Assembly (NCBI GenBank): GCA_036787815.1
Contig: DAIQOP010000085.1
Location: 1 to 14,256 of the forward strand
DNA length: 14,256 bases
Direction: 5' to 3'
From: DATBAK01 sp036787815
GTDB taxonomy: Bacteria; Actinomycetota; Acidimicrobiia; IMCC26256; PALSA-610
The stretch's first letter is position 1, and each line of letters starts with the position of its first letter. Below are positions 5,896 to 12,506 of the stretch, in pieces. A program made the translations under genes and the position numbers. The notes beneath the pieces are model-generated. The model was not told the DNA's origin and did not search any database. It was given only the letters and a program-made list of their open reading frames with translations.

Positions 5896-7744
5896 GTGAG
5901 GGTGGTCGCGACCGCGGGGCACGTCGACCACGGGAAGTCGACGCTCGTGCTCGCGCTCACCGGCACCGACCCCGATCGCTTCCCCGAGGAGAAGGCGCGC
6001 GGGCTCACGATCGACCTCGGGTTCGCGTTCACGACCCTGCGCGGCGAGGAGCGTTCGGACGAGATCGGTCCGGAAGAGGTCGTCGGCTTCGTCGACGTGC
6101 CCGGGCACATCCGCTTCATCAAGAACATGCTCGCGGGGGTCGGTGCCGTCGAGGTCGCGATGCTCGTCGTCGCCGCGAACGAGGGATGGATGCCGCAGAC
6201 CGACGAGCACGCGCGCATCCTCGAGCTGCTCGGCGTGGAGCACGGGCTCGTCGTGCTGTCGAAGGCCGATCTCGTCGACGACGAGACGCTCGAGCTCGCG
6301 CAGCTCGAGCTCGCCGAACGGCTCGGCGATCGCCCGGTCGGGCGCTGGCCCGTCGTGACCGCCGACGCGATCTCGGGGCGAGGCATCGACGCCGTACGCG
6401 CGACCTTGGCGCAGGTGCTGGCGGCGGCGCCCACGGCGACCGACCGCGGGCGCCCGCGGCTCTGGGTCGACCGCGCGTTCGCGGCGCGCGGCGCGGGAAC
6501 CGTCGTGACGGGAACGCTCGGCGGCGGCTCGCTCGCGGTCGACGACGACGTCGTGATCGAGCCCGGCGGGCACCGGGCGCGGGTGCGCGGGATCGAGTCG
6601 CACCACGAACGGCTCGATCGGGTCGGGCCCGGGTCACGCGTCGCGGTGAACCTCGCGGGCATCGAACACTCGGAAGTGCGCCGCGGCGACGCCGTCGTGG
6701 TCGCCAACCAGTGGGAGCCGGTCGCGGCGTTCGACGCCGAGCTGACGATGGTTCCGGGCGAGGAGGCGTTGCGCCGCGGTGTCCTGCAGGCGCACATCGG
6801 GTCGGGCGTGCACGCGGCACGCGTACGCCCGCTCGACGACCCCCGATTCGTGCGGGTGCGGTTCACCACCGGGCGCCTGCCGATCGCGCCGGGCGACCGC
6901 CTCGTGTTGCGATCGTCGGCCCGCAAGACCACGGTCGCGGGCGCGACCGTGCTGGACGTCGCGCCGACCCGGCGTGCGGCCGACGCTCCGGCGCGCCTCG
7001 TGCTCCCGCTCGGCGAGCGCGTGCTCGCGGCACGACCGTGGGCGCGCGCCGACGACATCGTCGGCCTCGCGGGCACCGACCGCACCGACGCCGCGGCGTT
7101 GCTCGCCGATCTGGTCGCGCAGGGCCGCGCCCACGCGGTCGCCACCTGGACGGTCGCGGAGCCCGTGTTCTCGGAGCTGCGCGCGAAGGCGGTCGAGATC
7201 ACGACGGCCCACCATTCGACGCACCCGATCGAGCACGGCATCGACCTTGCCGTGCTCGCATCCCGCCTCGGCCTCGACGCGCAACGCCTGCGCGCCGCGT
7301 TCGCGTCGGACGCCGCGCTCGTCGTCGAACGCGACACCGTGAGGCTCCGCACGCACGGCAGCGGCGTGGCCGACGACCCGACCGCGCGACGGTTCCTCGA
7401 AGCGCTGGATGCCTCGCCGTTCTCACCGCCGTCACCAGCCGATCTCGGCGTACCGCCCGATGTCGTGCGCGCGCTCGTGCGCAACGGTGCGATCGTCGCG
7501 CTCGACGGGATCTACTTCCCGAGCGGGGCGCTCGACGAAGCGCGCNNNNNNNNNNCGCCGCGTCGGCGACGCGCTCCGCGAGCGCGGCACGCTCAAGCTA
7601 TCCGACCTTCGCGACCTGCTCGGCTCGAGCCGGAAGTACGTCGTGCCGATCGCGTCGAGACTCGACGCCGACGGCGTCACGCGCCGGAGGGGCGACGATC
7701 GCATCGCCGGACCGCGCGCCGAGCGCTATTCGTCGGGCGGGTAG
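5896..7744 (+). CDS. selB: Selenocysteine-specific elongation factor, split by an assembly gap
   Basis: SelB is a GTPase that delivers Sec-tRNA to UGA codons marked by a SECIS element. The G domain shows GHVDHGKS (8-15), RGLTID (35-40), DVPGH (67-71) and SKAD (122-125, in place of NKxD). Beta-barrel domains follow (ARGAGTVVTGTLGGG), then the C-terminal winged helices that bind SECIS. The frame ends at ALDEAR before the Ns (7546-7555) and resumes one frame over at RRVGDALRERG, through RDLLGSSRKYVVPI and the family ending DRIAGPRAERY. A missing length divisible by 3 restores the gene, for a protein of about 615 residues. The GTG at 5896 gives the usual start (M)RVVATAGHVDHGKST. Its last 19 nt overlap the end of the convergent DUF3467 gene. 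Confidence 0.94.
7546..7555. other. Assembly gap (10 N) inside selB
   Basis: Ten Ns of nominal length. The codon before the gap is complete (CGC, 7543-7545) and the first codon after it begins at 7556, so SelB is in frame only if the real missing length is a multiple of 3, possibly zero. It lies in the linker between the C-terminal winged helices. No tandem repeat flanks it, though both sides are very rich in CGC. Confidence 0.95.
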
Positions 7745-8052
7745 ATCGCGCCCGTCTCCGGCCGCTGGATCGTGCCGAAGCTGCCTTCGTAGTTCGAGAG
7801 GTTCTCGTTGATCGTGCGCAGGAAGTCGAAGAGCACGGTCGGTGGAACGCGCACCCGCGCGACGACCTGGCACGGGACCCGCGTGACGGGGTTGCCGTCG
7901 TCGTCTTCACCGGGCATCGCCGGTTGGGTGACCGCGAAGTCGAGCGTGAACTCGTGCGGGGTGTGCCAGACACCGAGGAAGTTGGAGTAGACGCCGACGA
8001 CGTCGGCCTCCGCGATCGACATCTCGAAGCGAACCTGCGGTTCCGGTGCCAT
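7726..8052 (-). CDS. DUF3467 family protein
   Basis: The product is a 108-residue soluble protein. 'VRFEMSIAEADVVGVYSNFLGVWHTPHEFTLDFAV' (split here: RFEMS, YSNF, EFTLDF) and a terminal region with INENLSNYEGSFG are the conserved features of DUF3467, a small domain of unknown function; homologues have been compared with small DNA- or nucleoid-associated proteins, which I cannot support here. The middle (PAMPGEDDDGNPVTRVP) is an acidic loop before a strand of valines and arginines. The ATG at 8052 is favoured because TACGGT lies 6 nt upstream and there is no SD. The gene lies 25 nt after whiB on the same strand, and its 3' end overlaps selB tail to tail. Confidence 0.8.
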   Translation of the reverse strand: MAPEPQVRFEMSIAEADVVGVYSNFLGVWHTPHEFTLDFAVTQPAMPGEDDDGNPVTRVPCQVVARVRVPPTVLFDFLRTINENLSNYEGSFGTIQRPETGAIYPPDE

Positions 8053-8058
8053 GCGGCG

Positions 8059-8064
8059 ACCGTA
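8059..8064 (-). promoter_or_regulatory. -10 box TACGGT of the DUF3467 gene, leaderless geometry
   Basis: TACGGT on the minus strand is followed by 6 nt and ATG (8052-8050), inside the 25-nt spacer after whiB. No -35 is recognisable. It suggests the DUF3467 gene can be transcribed independently of whiB as a leaderless mRNA. Confidence 0.45.
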
Positions 8065-8077
8065 CCCGAAGGTGAAT

Positions 8078-8344
8078 TCAGCCGGCGCGACGGTCGAGCA
8101 CGCCTCGGCGCTCGTTCTCGGTGAGCCCACCCCAGATGCCGTGCGGCTCCCGGATCTGCAGCGCGTACTCGAGGCACGCGACGCGGACGGCACACGCGTC
8201 GCAGATCGCCTTCGCGCGCGACTCCCGCGCCTCGCGTTCGTCGCGGCGCTCGGGCCAGGTCGGCGGGAAGAAGACCCGTGATTCCGGTCCTCTGCACGCT
8301 GCCTTGATCTGCCAGGTGTCGTGGATCGCCCCGGTTGCCAACAT
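8078..8344 (-). CDS. WhiB-family [4Fe-4S] transcriptional regulator
   Basis: The product has 88 residues, normal for the family. The four cluster cysteines are C17, C48, C51 and C57 (AACRG, then ICDACAVRVAC), followed by the G(I)WGGLTENER turn (69-78) that contacts the housekeeping sigma factor, and a basic tail (RRGVLDRRAG). WhiB proteins are confined to Actinobacteria and their phages and respond to O2, NO or redox stress through the cluster. Which WhiB this is cannot be decided; a Get3-like pair sits one gene away, as beside whiB4 in Mycobacterium tuberculosis. The ATG at 8344 follows a purine-rich AAGGGGGAAGGG SD region. Confidence 0.93.
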   Translation of the reverse strand: MLATGAIHDTWQIKAACRGPESRVFFPPTWPERRDEREARESRAKAICDACAVRVACLEYALQIREPHGIWGGLTENERRGVLDRRAG

Positions 8345-8375
8345 CCCTTCCCCCTTGGGTCAAGGCAACGCGGCG

Positions 8376-8404
8376 AACCTATCGCCGCCCCACGGCCGCG
8401 ACAA
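8376..8404 (-). promoter_or_regulatory. Promoter of whiB
   Basis: On the minus strand TTGTCG (8399-8404) and TAGGTT (8376-8381) are separated by 17 nt, a good housekeeping-sigma match. The -10 lies 31 nt before the ATG, giving a leader of about 25 nt that contains the SD. The site falls in the 91-bp gap after nfeD, so whiB does not need read-through. Confidence 0.55.
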
Positions 8405-8435
8405 GGGTCCTTCGACCTCAACCGACCCGGGCGAC

Positions 8436-9830
8436 TCAGGTATGGATCTCGCGGGCCCCGCCCGTCTCGGGCTCGACCTCGAGCACCAGTCCGTCGATCG
8501 AGACCACGCGCACCGGGTCGCCGGCGCGGATCGGCGTGGCTCGGTTGGTGCGCGCCCGCCACCGTGCGTCACGAAGCCGGACCACCCCGTCGGGATCGAC
8601 ATCGACCTCGGCGGTTCCCATCTCGCCCAGGAGCCCCTGGCGCCCCACCGTGGGAGTCGCGAAGCGTGACCGGATCATGGCGGTCATGCCACCCAGCATG
8701 AAGATCGCGGTCGTCGCGCACACGAGCAGGATCGACCACCAGGCGGGGTCGAGACGCGACGAACCGCCGTAGAGCGTGACGGATCCGGCGACGAGCGCGG
8801 TACCGCCGATCGCGGTCCAGGGCCCGAGACCCCCGGCCTGCACGTCGACCGTGAGCCCGAAGATGCCGAGCATCAACAGCCCGACTGCCCACCACTGCAC
8901 GGGCAGGTACGAGAAGCCCGTGAGCCCGCCGACGAGCGCGAGCGCCCCGGTGAGCCCGGCGAGCCCGATCGACGCCGTATAGAACTCGAACACCACGAGC
9001 GCCAGGCCCGCGACGAAGAGCAGGTAGGCGACCCACGGGCTGGCGAGGGTGTGCAACAACTGGTCGCCGAGCCCGAGCTTCGCGAACCGCACGTCTTGAT
9101 TCGGCCGGCGGCGGCGGTCCTTGCCCACCCCGACGACCTCGGCCGTCGAGAGGTGCCGCGGCCCTGCGGCCGTCTGCACGGTCGTGTTGTCGAGACCGAC
9201 GACGAGGTCGCCGAGCACGTTGTCGAGCCGATCGGCCGCATGCGTCCGGGTGGCGTCGGCCGCGTTCAGCCGCTCGCCGGCGACGAGCCGTCGGGTCGCG
9301 GCCCGACGGGCCTCGGGCACGGTGCCGGCGAGCCAGGTGTCGAGCGACCGCGCGATCGGAGCACCCGGGTGGTCGAGGCGTGCCGGGGATGCCGGTCCGA
9401 TGTGCGAGCCCGGCGTGATCGAGACGATCGCGGCCGATTCGGCGAAGAGGGCGGCGCCACCCCGCGCGGTCGATCCCGACGGACCGATCCATACCGCGAT
9501 CGGCACCCGGGCCTTGGCGACCCGCGCGGTGAGCGCGGCCATGTCGACGTCGACCGAGCCACCCGAATCGAGCTGGAACACGAGCAGCGTCGAGTGACGG
9601 CGCTCGGCCCGGGCGATCGAGTTGCGCACCAGGCTCGCGTTCGGCGGGTCGATGAGCCCCTCCACCTGCACCACGTCGATCCCCGGCAACGACGCCGGCG
9701 CCGCGGCGGCCACCCGCCGCGGCTGCGCCGCCCGCGCACCGAGAGGAACGGCGACGACCGCCGTCGCGACGAGGCCCAACCCGAGGAACGTCCGCACGAA
9801 GAACAGGCCTCGTCGGTCGCAGACTCCCAT
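8436..9830 (-). CDS. NfeD/ClpP-class membrane protein, probable pseudoprotease
   Basis: The product has 464 residues: signal peptide (about 8-36, FLGLGLVATAVVAVPLGARA), an extracytoplasmic ClpP-like domain (50-230), about five hydrophobic segments (267-386) and a C-terminal cytosolic NfeD OB domain (395-455, ending DPVRVVSIDGLVLEVEP). Long NfeD proteins cleave hydrophobic C-termini, often of a partner stomatin, using a Ser-Lys dyad. By eye the Ser motif (P-x-GS-x-A-x-S-A-G) aligns to PSGSTARGGA (117-126), placing Gly at residue 124, and there is no lysine between residues 106 and 237, where the catalytic lysine should be. 'TPGSHIGPASP' (139-149) keeps the rest of the fold. No stomatin/band-7 gene is adjacent. 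The ATG at 9830 has a GGGAG 6-10 nt upstream and is 24 bp from the divergent ATPase start. Confidence 0.85.
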   Translation of the reverse strand: MGVCDRRGLFFVRTFLGLGLVATAVVAVPLGARAAQPRRVAAAAPASLPGIDVVQVEGLIDPPNASLVRNSIARAERRHSTLLVFQLDSGGSVDVDMAALTARVAKARVPIAVWIGPSGSTARGGAALFAESAAIVSITPGSHIGPASPARLDHPGAPIARSLDTWLAGTVPEARRAATRRLVAGERLNAADATRTHAADRLDNVLGDLVVGLDNTTVQTAAGPRHLSTAEVVGVGKDRRRRPNQDVRFAKLGLGDQLLHTLASPWVAYLLFVAGLALVVFEFYTASIGLAGLTGALALVGGLTGFSYLPVQWWAVGLLMLGIFGLTVDVQAGGLGPWTAIGGTALVAGSVTLYGGSSRLDPAWWSILLVCATTAIFMLGGMTAMIRSRFATPTVGRQGLLGEMGTAEVDVDPDGVVRLRDARWRARTNRATPIRAGDPVRVVSIDGLVLEVEPETGGAREIHT

Positions 9831-9841
9831 CTTCACTCCCG

Positions 9842-9847
9842 TAGCAT
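9842..9847 (+). promoter_or_regulatory. -10 box TAGCAT of the Get3-like operon, leaderless geometry
   Basis: TAGCAT is followed by 7 nt and the ATG at 9855. The box overlaps an earlier in-frame ATG (9846), which argues for the later start. The whole spacer to the divergent nfeD start is only 24 bp, so both promoters must overlap or extend into coding sequence. Confidence 0.45.
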
Positions 9848-9854
9848 GCAGGGG

Positions 9855-10829
9855 ATGGAGCTGGCGCAGTTCTGCTCCACGTCGCGCGTTGTGATCGTGG
9901 CGGGCAAGGGTGGTGTCGGCAAGACCACGGTGACTGCCGCGCTCGCCGTGGCCGCGGCCCGCACGGGCATGAGCGTGCTCATCGTGGAGGTCGAGGGCAA
10001 ATCGGGGCTCGCCGCCGCCTTCGACCGCCCCGCACTCACCTACGACGAAGCCCACCTCGACGACGGGATCGCCGCCCGCACGTTGACGCCGGACGCCGCG
10101 CTGCTCGACTACCTCGAGGGTCACGGGTTGCGGCGAATCTCGAAGCGCCTCGCCTCGTCGGGTGCGCTCGACGTGGTCGCGACCGCGGTTCCCGGCATGA
10201 AGGACATCCTCGTGCTCGGAAAGGTGAAGAGCCTGGAACAGGCCCGGGCCGCCGATCTCATCGTGATCGACGCTCCGGCCGCCGGTCACGCGATCACGTT
10301 CCTCCTCTCTGCTCGGGCACTCCTCGACGCCGTGCGGGTCGGGCCCGTGCGCAAGCAGGCCCAAGACGTGGTCGATCTGCTCTCCGACCCGCTGCGCTGC
10401 CAGGTGATGCTCGTGACGATCCCGGAGGAGACGCCCGTCAACGAGCTCATCGACACCGCGTTCGCGATCGAGGACCGCGCGGGTGTCGCATTGGGACCGG
10501 TGGTGGTGAACGGCTGCTACGAAGCGCCGGCCTTCAGCGTCGCGCAGTCGACCCCCGAGGCCATCGCCGCCGACGCCACCCTCCTCGACCGGTTCGTGTC
10601 GCCGCGCGAGGCCCACGACCTCGCGCGCGCCGCCGAGTTCCGCGCCGCGCGCTACGAGCTGCAGCAGGAGCAGGCGGCGCGCCTCGCGGAGCAGCTGCCC
10701 CTGCCCCAGATCCGCCTGCCGTTCCTCTTCAGCGCCGCGCTCGGCCGCGCCGAGATCCACCACCTGGCCGACGTGCTCTCGACCGGTATCGAGCAGTTGC
10801 CGACCGCGTTCGCGAACGAGCCGTCGTGA
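9855..10829 (+). CDS. Get3/ArsA-like ATPase, subunit A type
   Basis: The product has 324 residues. The N-terminal P-loop VAGKGGVGKTT has the signature lysine of the deviant Walker A (GKGGVGKT, 17-24), then EVEGKSGLAAAF (45-56) and the switch II-like DAPAAGHAITF (139-149). The family couples ATP-driven dimer changes to binding of client proteins (tail-anchored proteins in Get3) or anions (ArsA). It resembles Rv3679 of M. tuberculosis, first of a paired Get3-like ATPase; no arsenic genes are nearby, so an arsenite pump role is unlikely. The start at 9855 is chosen by the TAGCAT box; 9846 would add only three residues. Its stop overlaps the start of the second ATPase (GTGA), indicating a tightly coupled heteromer. 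Confidence 0.88.
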   Translation: MELAQFCSTSRVVIVAGKGGVGKTTVTAALAVAAARTGMSVLIVEVEGKSGLAAAFDRPALTYDEAHLDDGIAARTLTPDAALLDYLEGHGLRRISKRLASSGALDVVATAVPGMKDILVLGKVKSLEQARAADLIVIDAPAAGHAITFLLSARALLDAVRVGPVRKQAQDVVDLLSDPLRCQVMLVTIPEETPVNELIDTAFAIEDRAGVALGPVVVNGCYEAPAFSVAQSTPEAIAADATLLDRFVSPREAHDLARAAEFRAARYELQQEQAARLAEQLPLPQIRLPFLFSAALGRAEIHHLADVLSTGIEQLPTAFANEPS

Positions 10830-12010
10830 GCGAGGCCGAGGGCACCGAGGGCACCGCGTCGGCGAGCGCGACGCGTTCCGCGTTGGCGGCGCTGGTCGAA
10901 CGCGACACGATCGTCGTCTGCTGCGGGAGTGGTGGAGTGGGCAAGACCACGACCGCCGCGGTGATCGCGCAGGAGGCGGCGCGTCGTGGCCGCGACGCGG
11001 TGGTGGTGACGATCGACCCGGCGAAGCGCCTCGCCAACGCCCTCGGGCTCGACGCGCTCTCCGATGCTCCGAGCGAGGTGCCGCGCGCGCTGTGGGATCC
11101 GGACGGCACCGCCGCGCCCGGCGGCCGGCTCTCGGCCCTCATGCTCGACACGAAGACGACCTTCGACCGCCTCGTCACGCGCTACGCGATCGGCGAGGAG
11201 CAGGCCGAGCGCATCCTCGACAACGGCTTCTACCGCAACGTGTCGGGCGCGCTCTCCGGCACCCAGGAATACATGGCGATGGAAAAGCTCTACGAGCTGC
11301 ACGAAGACGGCGGCTACGAGCTCATCGTCGTGGACACGCCACCGACGCGTCATGCGCTCGACTTCCTCGACGCGCCCGACCGATTGCTGCGGATGCTCGA
11401 CAACCGCGTGTTCCGTCTGCTCATGATGCCGACACGCGCGTACCTGCGCGTGGCGAGCGTCGCGGTGCAGACCTTCTTGCGCACGGTGTCGCGCGTCGTC
11501 GGGTCGGAGGTCGTCGACGACATCGTGGGCTTCTTCCGCGCGTTCGAGGGCATGGAGGCCGGCTTTCGCGAGCGCGCGGGGCACGTACGCGCGTTGCTCG
11601 CCGACGGCGGCGCGGCGTTCGTGCTCGTGACCTCGCCGCGGCGCGACGCGCTCGACGAAGCGGAGTTCTTCGCGCAACGGCTCGAGAGCGAAGGGCGCAA
11701 CGTCGCGGCGCTGATCGTCAACCGCGTGCATCCCACGTTCGGCGGGGAGCTGTCGGAAGGCCTCCGCCTCCGGGGCGCCGAGCTCCGCGAGACGACCGGC
11801 ACCGAGGCGCAGGTCGCCGCGGCGCAGCGCCTCGGCGCCCTCTACGACAACCTCGGCGACTTCAACGAGATCGCGGCCCGCGAACGGGGGCATCTGGCCG
11901 GCCTCACGGCCCGGATCGGCTCCGCTGCGGTGGCGTTCGTGCCGTTCCTGTCGCACGACGTCCACGACCTCGAGGCGCTCTCCGAGATCGGCCGGCTGCT
12001 CTTTGAGTGA
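10826..12010 (+). CDS. Get3/ArsA-like ATPase, subunit B type
   Basis: The product has 394 residues. The P-loop is CGSGGVGKTTT (33-43), with serine in place of the first (signature) lysine of GKGGVGKT, as in Rv3680-type partners. It has VTIDPAKRLANALG (61-74) and a full switch II, DTPPTRHALDFL (170-181). A helical insertion (190-255, rich in Leu, Arg and Phe: FRLLMMPTRAYLRV, FFRAFEGMEAGFRER) corresponds to the client-binding helical region of Get3. The GTG start overlaps the previous stop by 4 nt. Together the pair probably forms a heterodimer in which each subunit contributes differently to ATP hydrolysis; that is inference from the asymmetrical P-loops. Confidence 0.88.
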   Translation: MSEAEGTEGTASASATRSALAALVERDTIVVCCGSGGVGKTTTAAVIAQEAARRGRDAVVVTIDPAKRLANALGLDALSDAPSEVPRALWDPDGTAAPGGRLSALMLDTKTTFDRLVTRYAIGEEQAERILDNGFYRNVSGALSGTQEYMAMEKLYELHEDGGYELIVVDTPPTRHALDFLDAPDRLLRMLDNRVFRLLMMPTRAYLRVASVAVQTFLRTVSRVVGSEVVDDIVGFFRAFEGMEAGFRERAGHVRALLADGGAAFVLVTSPRRDALDEAEFFAQRLESEGRNVAALIVNRVHPTFGGELSEGLRLRGAELRETTGTEAQVAAAQRLGALYDNLGDFNEIAARERGHLAGLTARIGSAAVAFVPFLSHDVHDLEALSEIGRLLFE

Positions 12011-12032
12011 CCGCGTCTTCGGCGAGTAACGT
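12003..12032 (+). promoter_or_regulatory. Promoter of the receiver-cysQ pair, leaderless geometry
   Basis: TTGAGT (12003-12008), 18 nt, TAACGT (12027-12032), then 6 nt to the GTG at 12039. The -35 overlaps the last codons of the upstream ATPase gene. This is the most complete of the plus-strand leaderless promoters. Confidence 0.55.
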
Positions 12033-12038
12033 CGGCGG

Positions 12039-12506
12039 GTGACCACGATCCTCGTCGCCGCCGACGCCGAGTGGGTGCGGAATCAGGTGCGGACGGCCTT
12101 CGTCGGCCCCGGCCAGCAGGTGGTCGAGGTCACCCGGGGGCAGGCCGTACGGGCCGCGGTGGCCGACCACGATCCCGACCTCGTCGTCCTCGACATGCAG
12201 ATCGCCAACATGGGTGGCATCGCCGTCTCGATCGACCTGCGCAACGAGGAGTCCGGCGGGCGGCTCCCCCACTCCACGATCCTGTTGCTGCTCGACCGCG
12301 AGGCCGACCGCTTCCTCGCCGCTCGCGCCGACGTCGAGGGCGTCCTCGTGAAGCCCGTCGACCCGGGCACGTTGCGCCGGGCCGCCAAGGTGCTGCTCGA
12401 GCGCTCGGCCGCAACTCGCGCCGCGCTCGAGGCCGACGACTGCGACGACGACGATGATGATTTCGACGACGGCGTCGACCCCCCATCGACGAGCCAGACC
12501 GCGTGA
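12039..12506 (+). CDS. Stand-alone receiver-domain protein with acidic tail
   Basis: The product has 155 residues and begins with GTG. Residues 1-120 follow the CheY-like order: D9 in LVAADAEW, the phosphoacceptor D52 in DLVVLDMQIANMGG, and K105 in VLVKPVDP. The conserved Thr/Ser after strand 4 is missing: the strand reads TILLLLDRE, with Asp86 there. Only one of the usual two N-terminal acidic residues is present. There is no output domain; the tail (132-147) is almost pure Asp, CDDDDDDFDDGVD. It may be phosphorylated weakly or act as a phospho-independent binding module. No histidine kinase is adjacent. Its stop overlaps the start of cysQ by 4 nt (GTGA), so the two are made together. Confidence 0.82.
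   Translation: MTTILVAADAEWVRNQVRTAFVGPGQQVVEVTRGQAVRAAVADHDPDLVVLDMQIANMGGIAVSIDLRNEESGGRLPHSTILLLLDREADRFLAARADVEGVLVKPVDPGTLRRAAKVLLERSAATRAALEADDCDDDDDDFDDGVDPPSTSQTA

Noticed and set aside
4495..8124. One giant open frame apparently fusing selA, selB and downstream sequence
   Set aside because: It is an artefact of the two 10-N placeholders: the frame changes at each gap, and the selA and selB ends lie in other frames with clear family C-termini and stops at 5870 and 7744.
8358..8363. TTGACC just upstream of whiB as its -35
   Set aside because: It is only 13 nt before the ATG, too close for a -10 and transcription start; the TTGTCG/TAGGTT pair further upstream fits far better.
9051..9854. 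N-terminal extension of the first Get3-like ATPase
   Set aside because: The frame is antisense to the NfeD-class gene and of arginine-rich composition; the P-loop domain begins just after 9855.
10652..12046. Long minus-strand open frame opposite the Get3-like genes
   Set aside because: It is a high-GC shadow with Arg/Glu/His-rich composition, no domain signatures, and lies fully antisense to two well-supported genes.
12430..12480. GAC/GAT-rich stretch as a repeat array
   Set aside because: It is in frame and encodes the acidic tail of the receiver protein; there are no spaced repeat units and no CRISPR-like structure.
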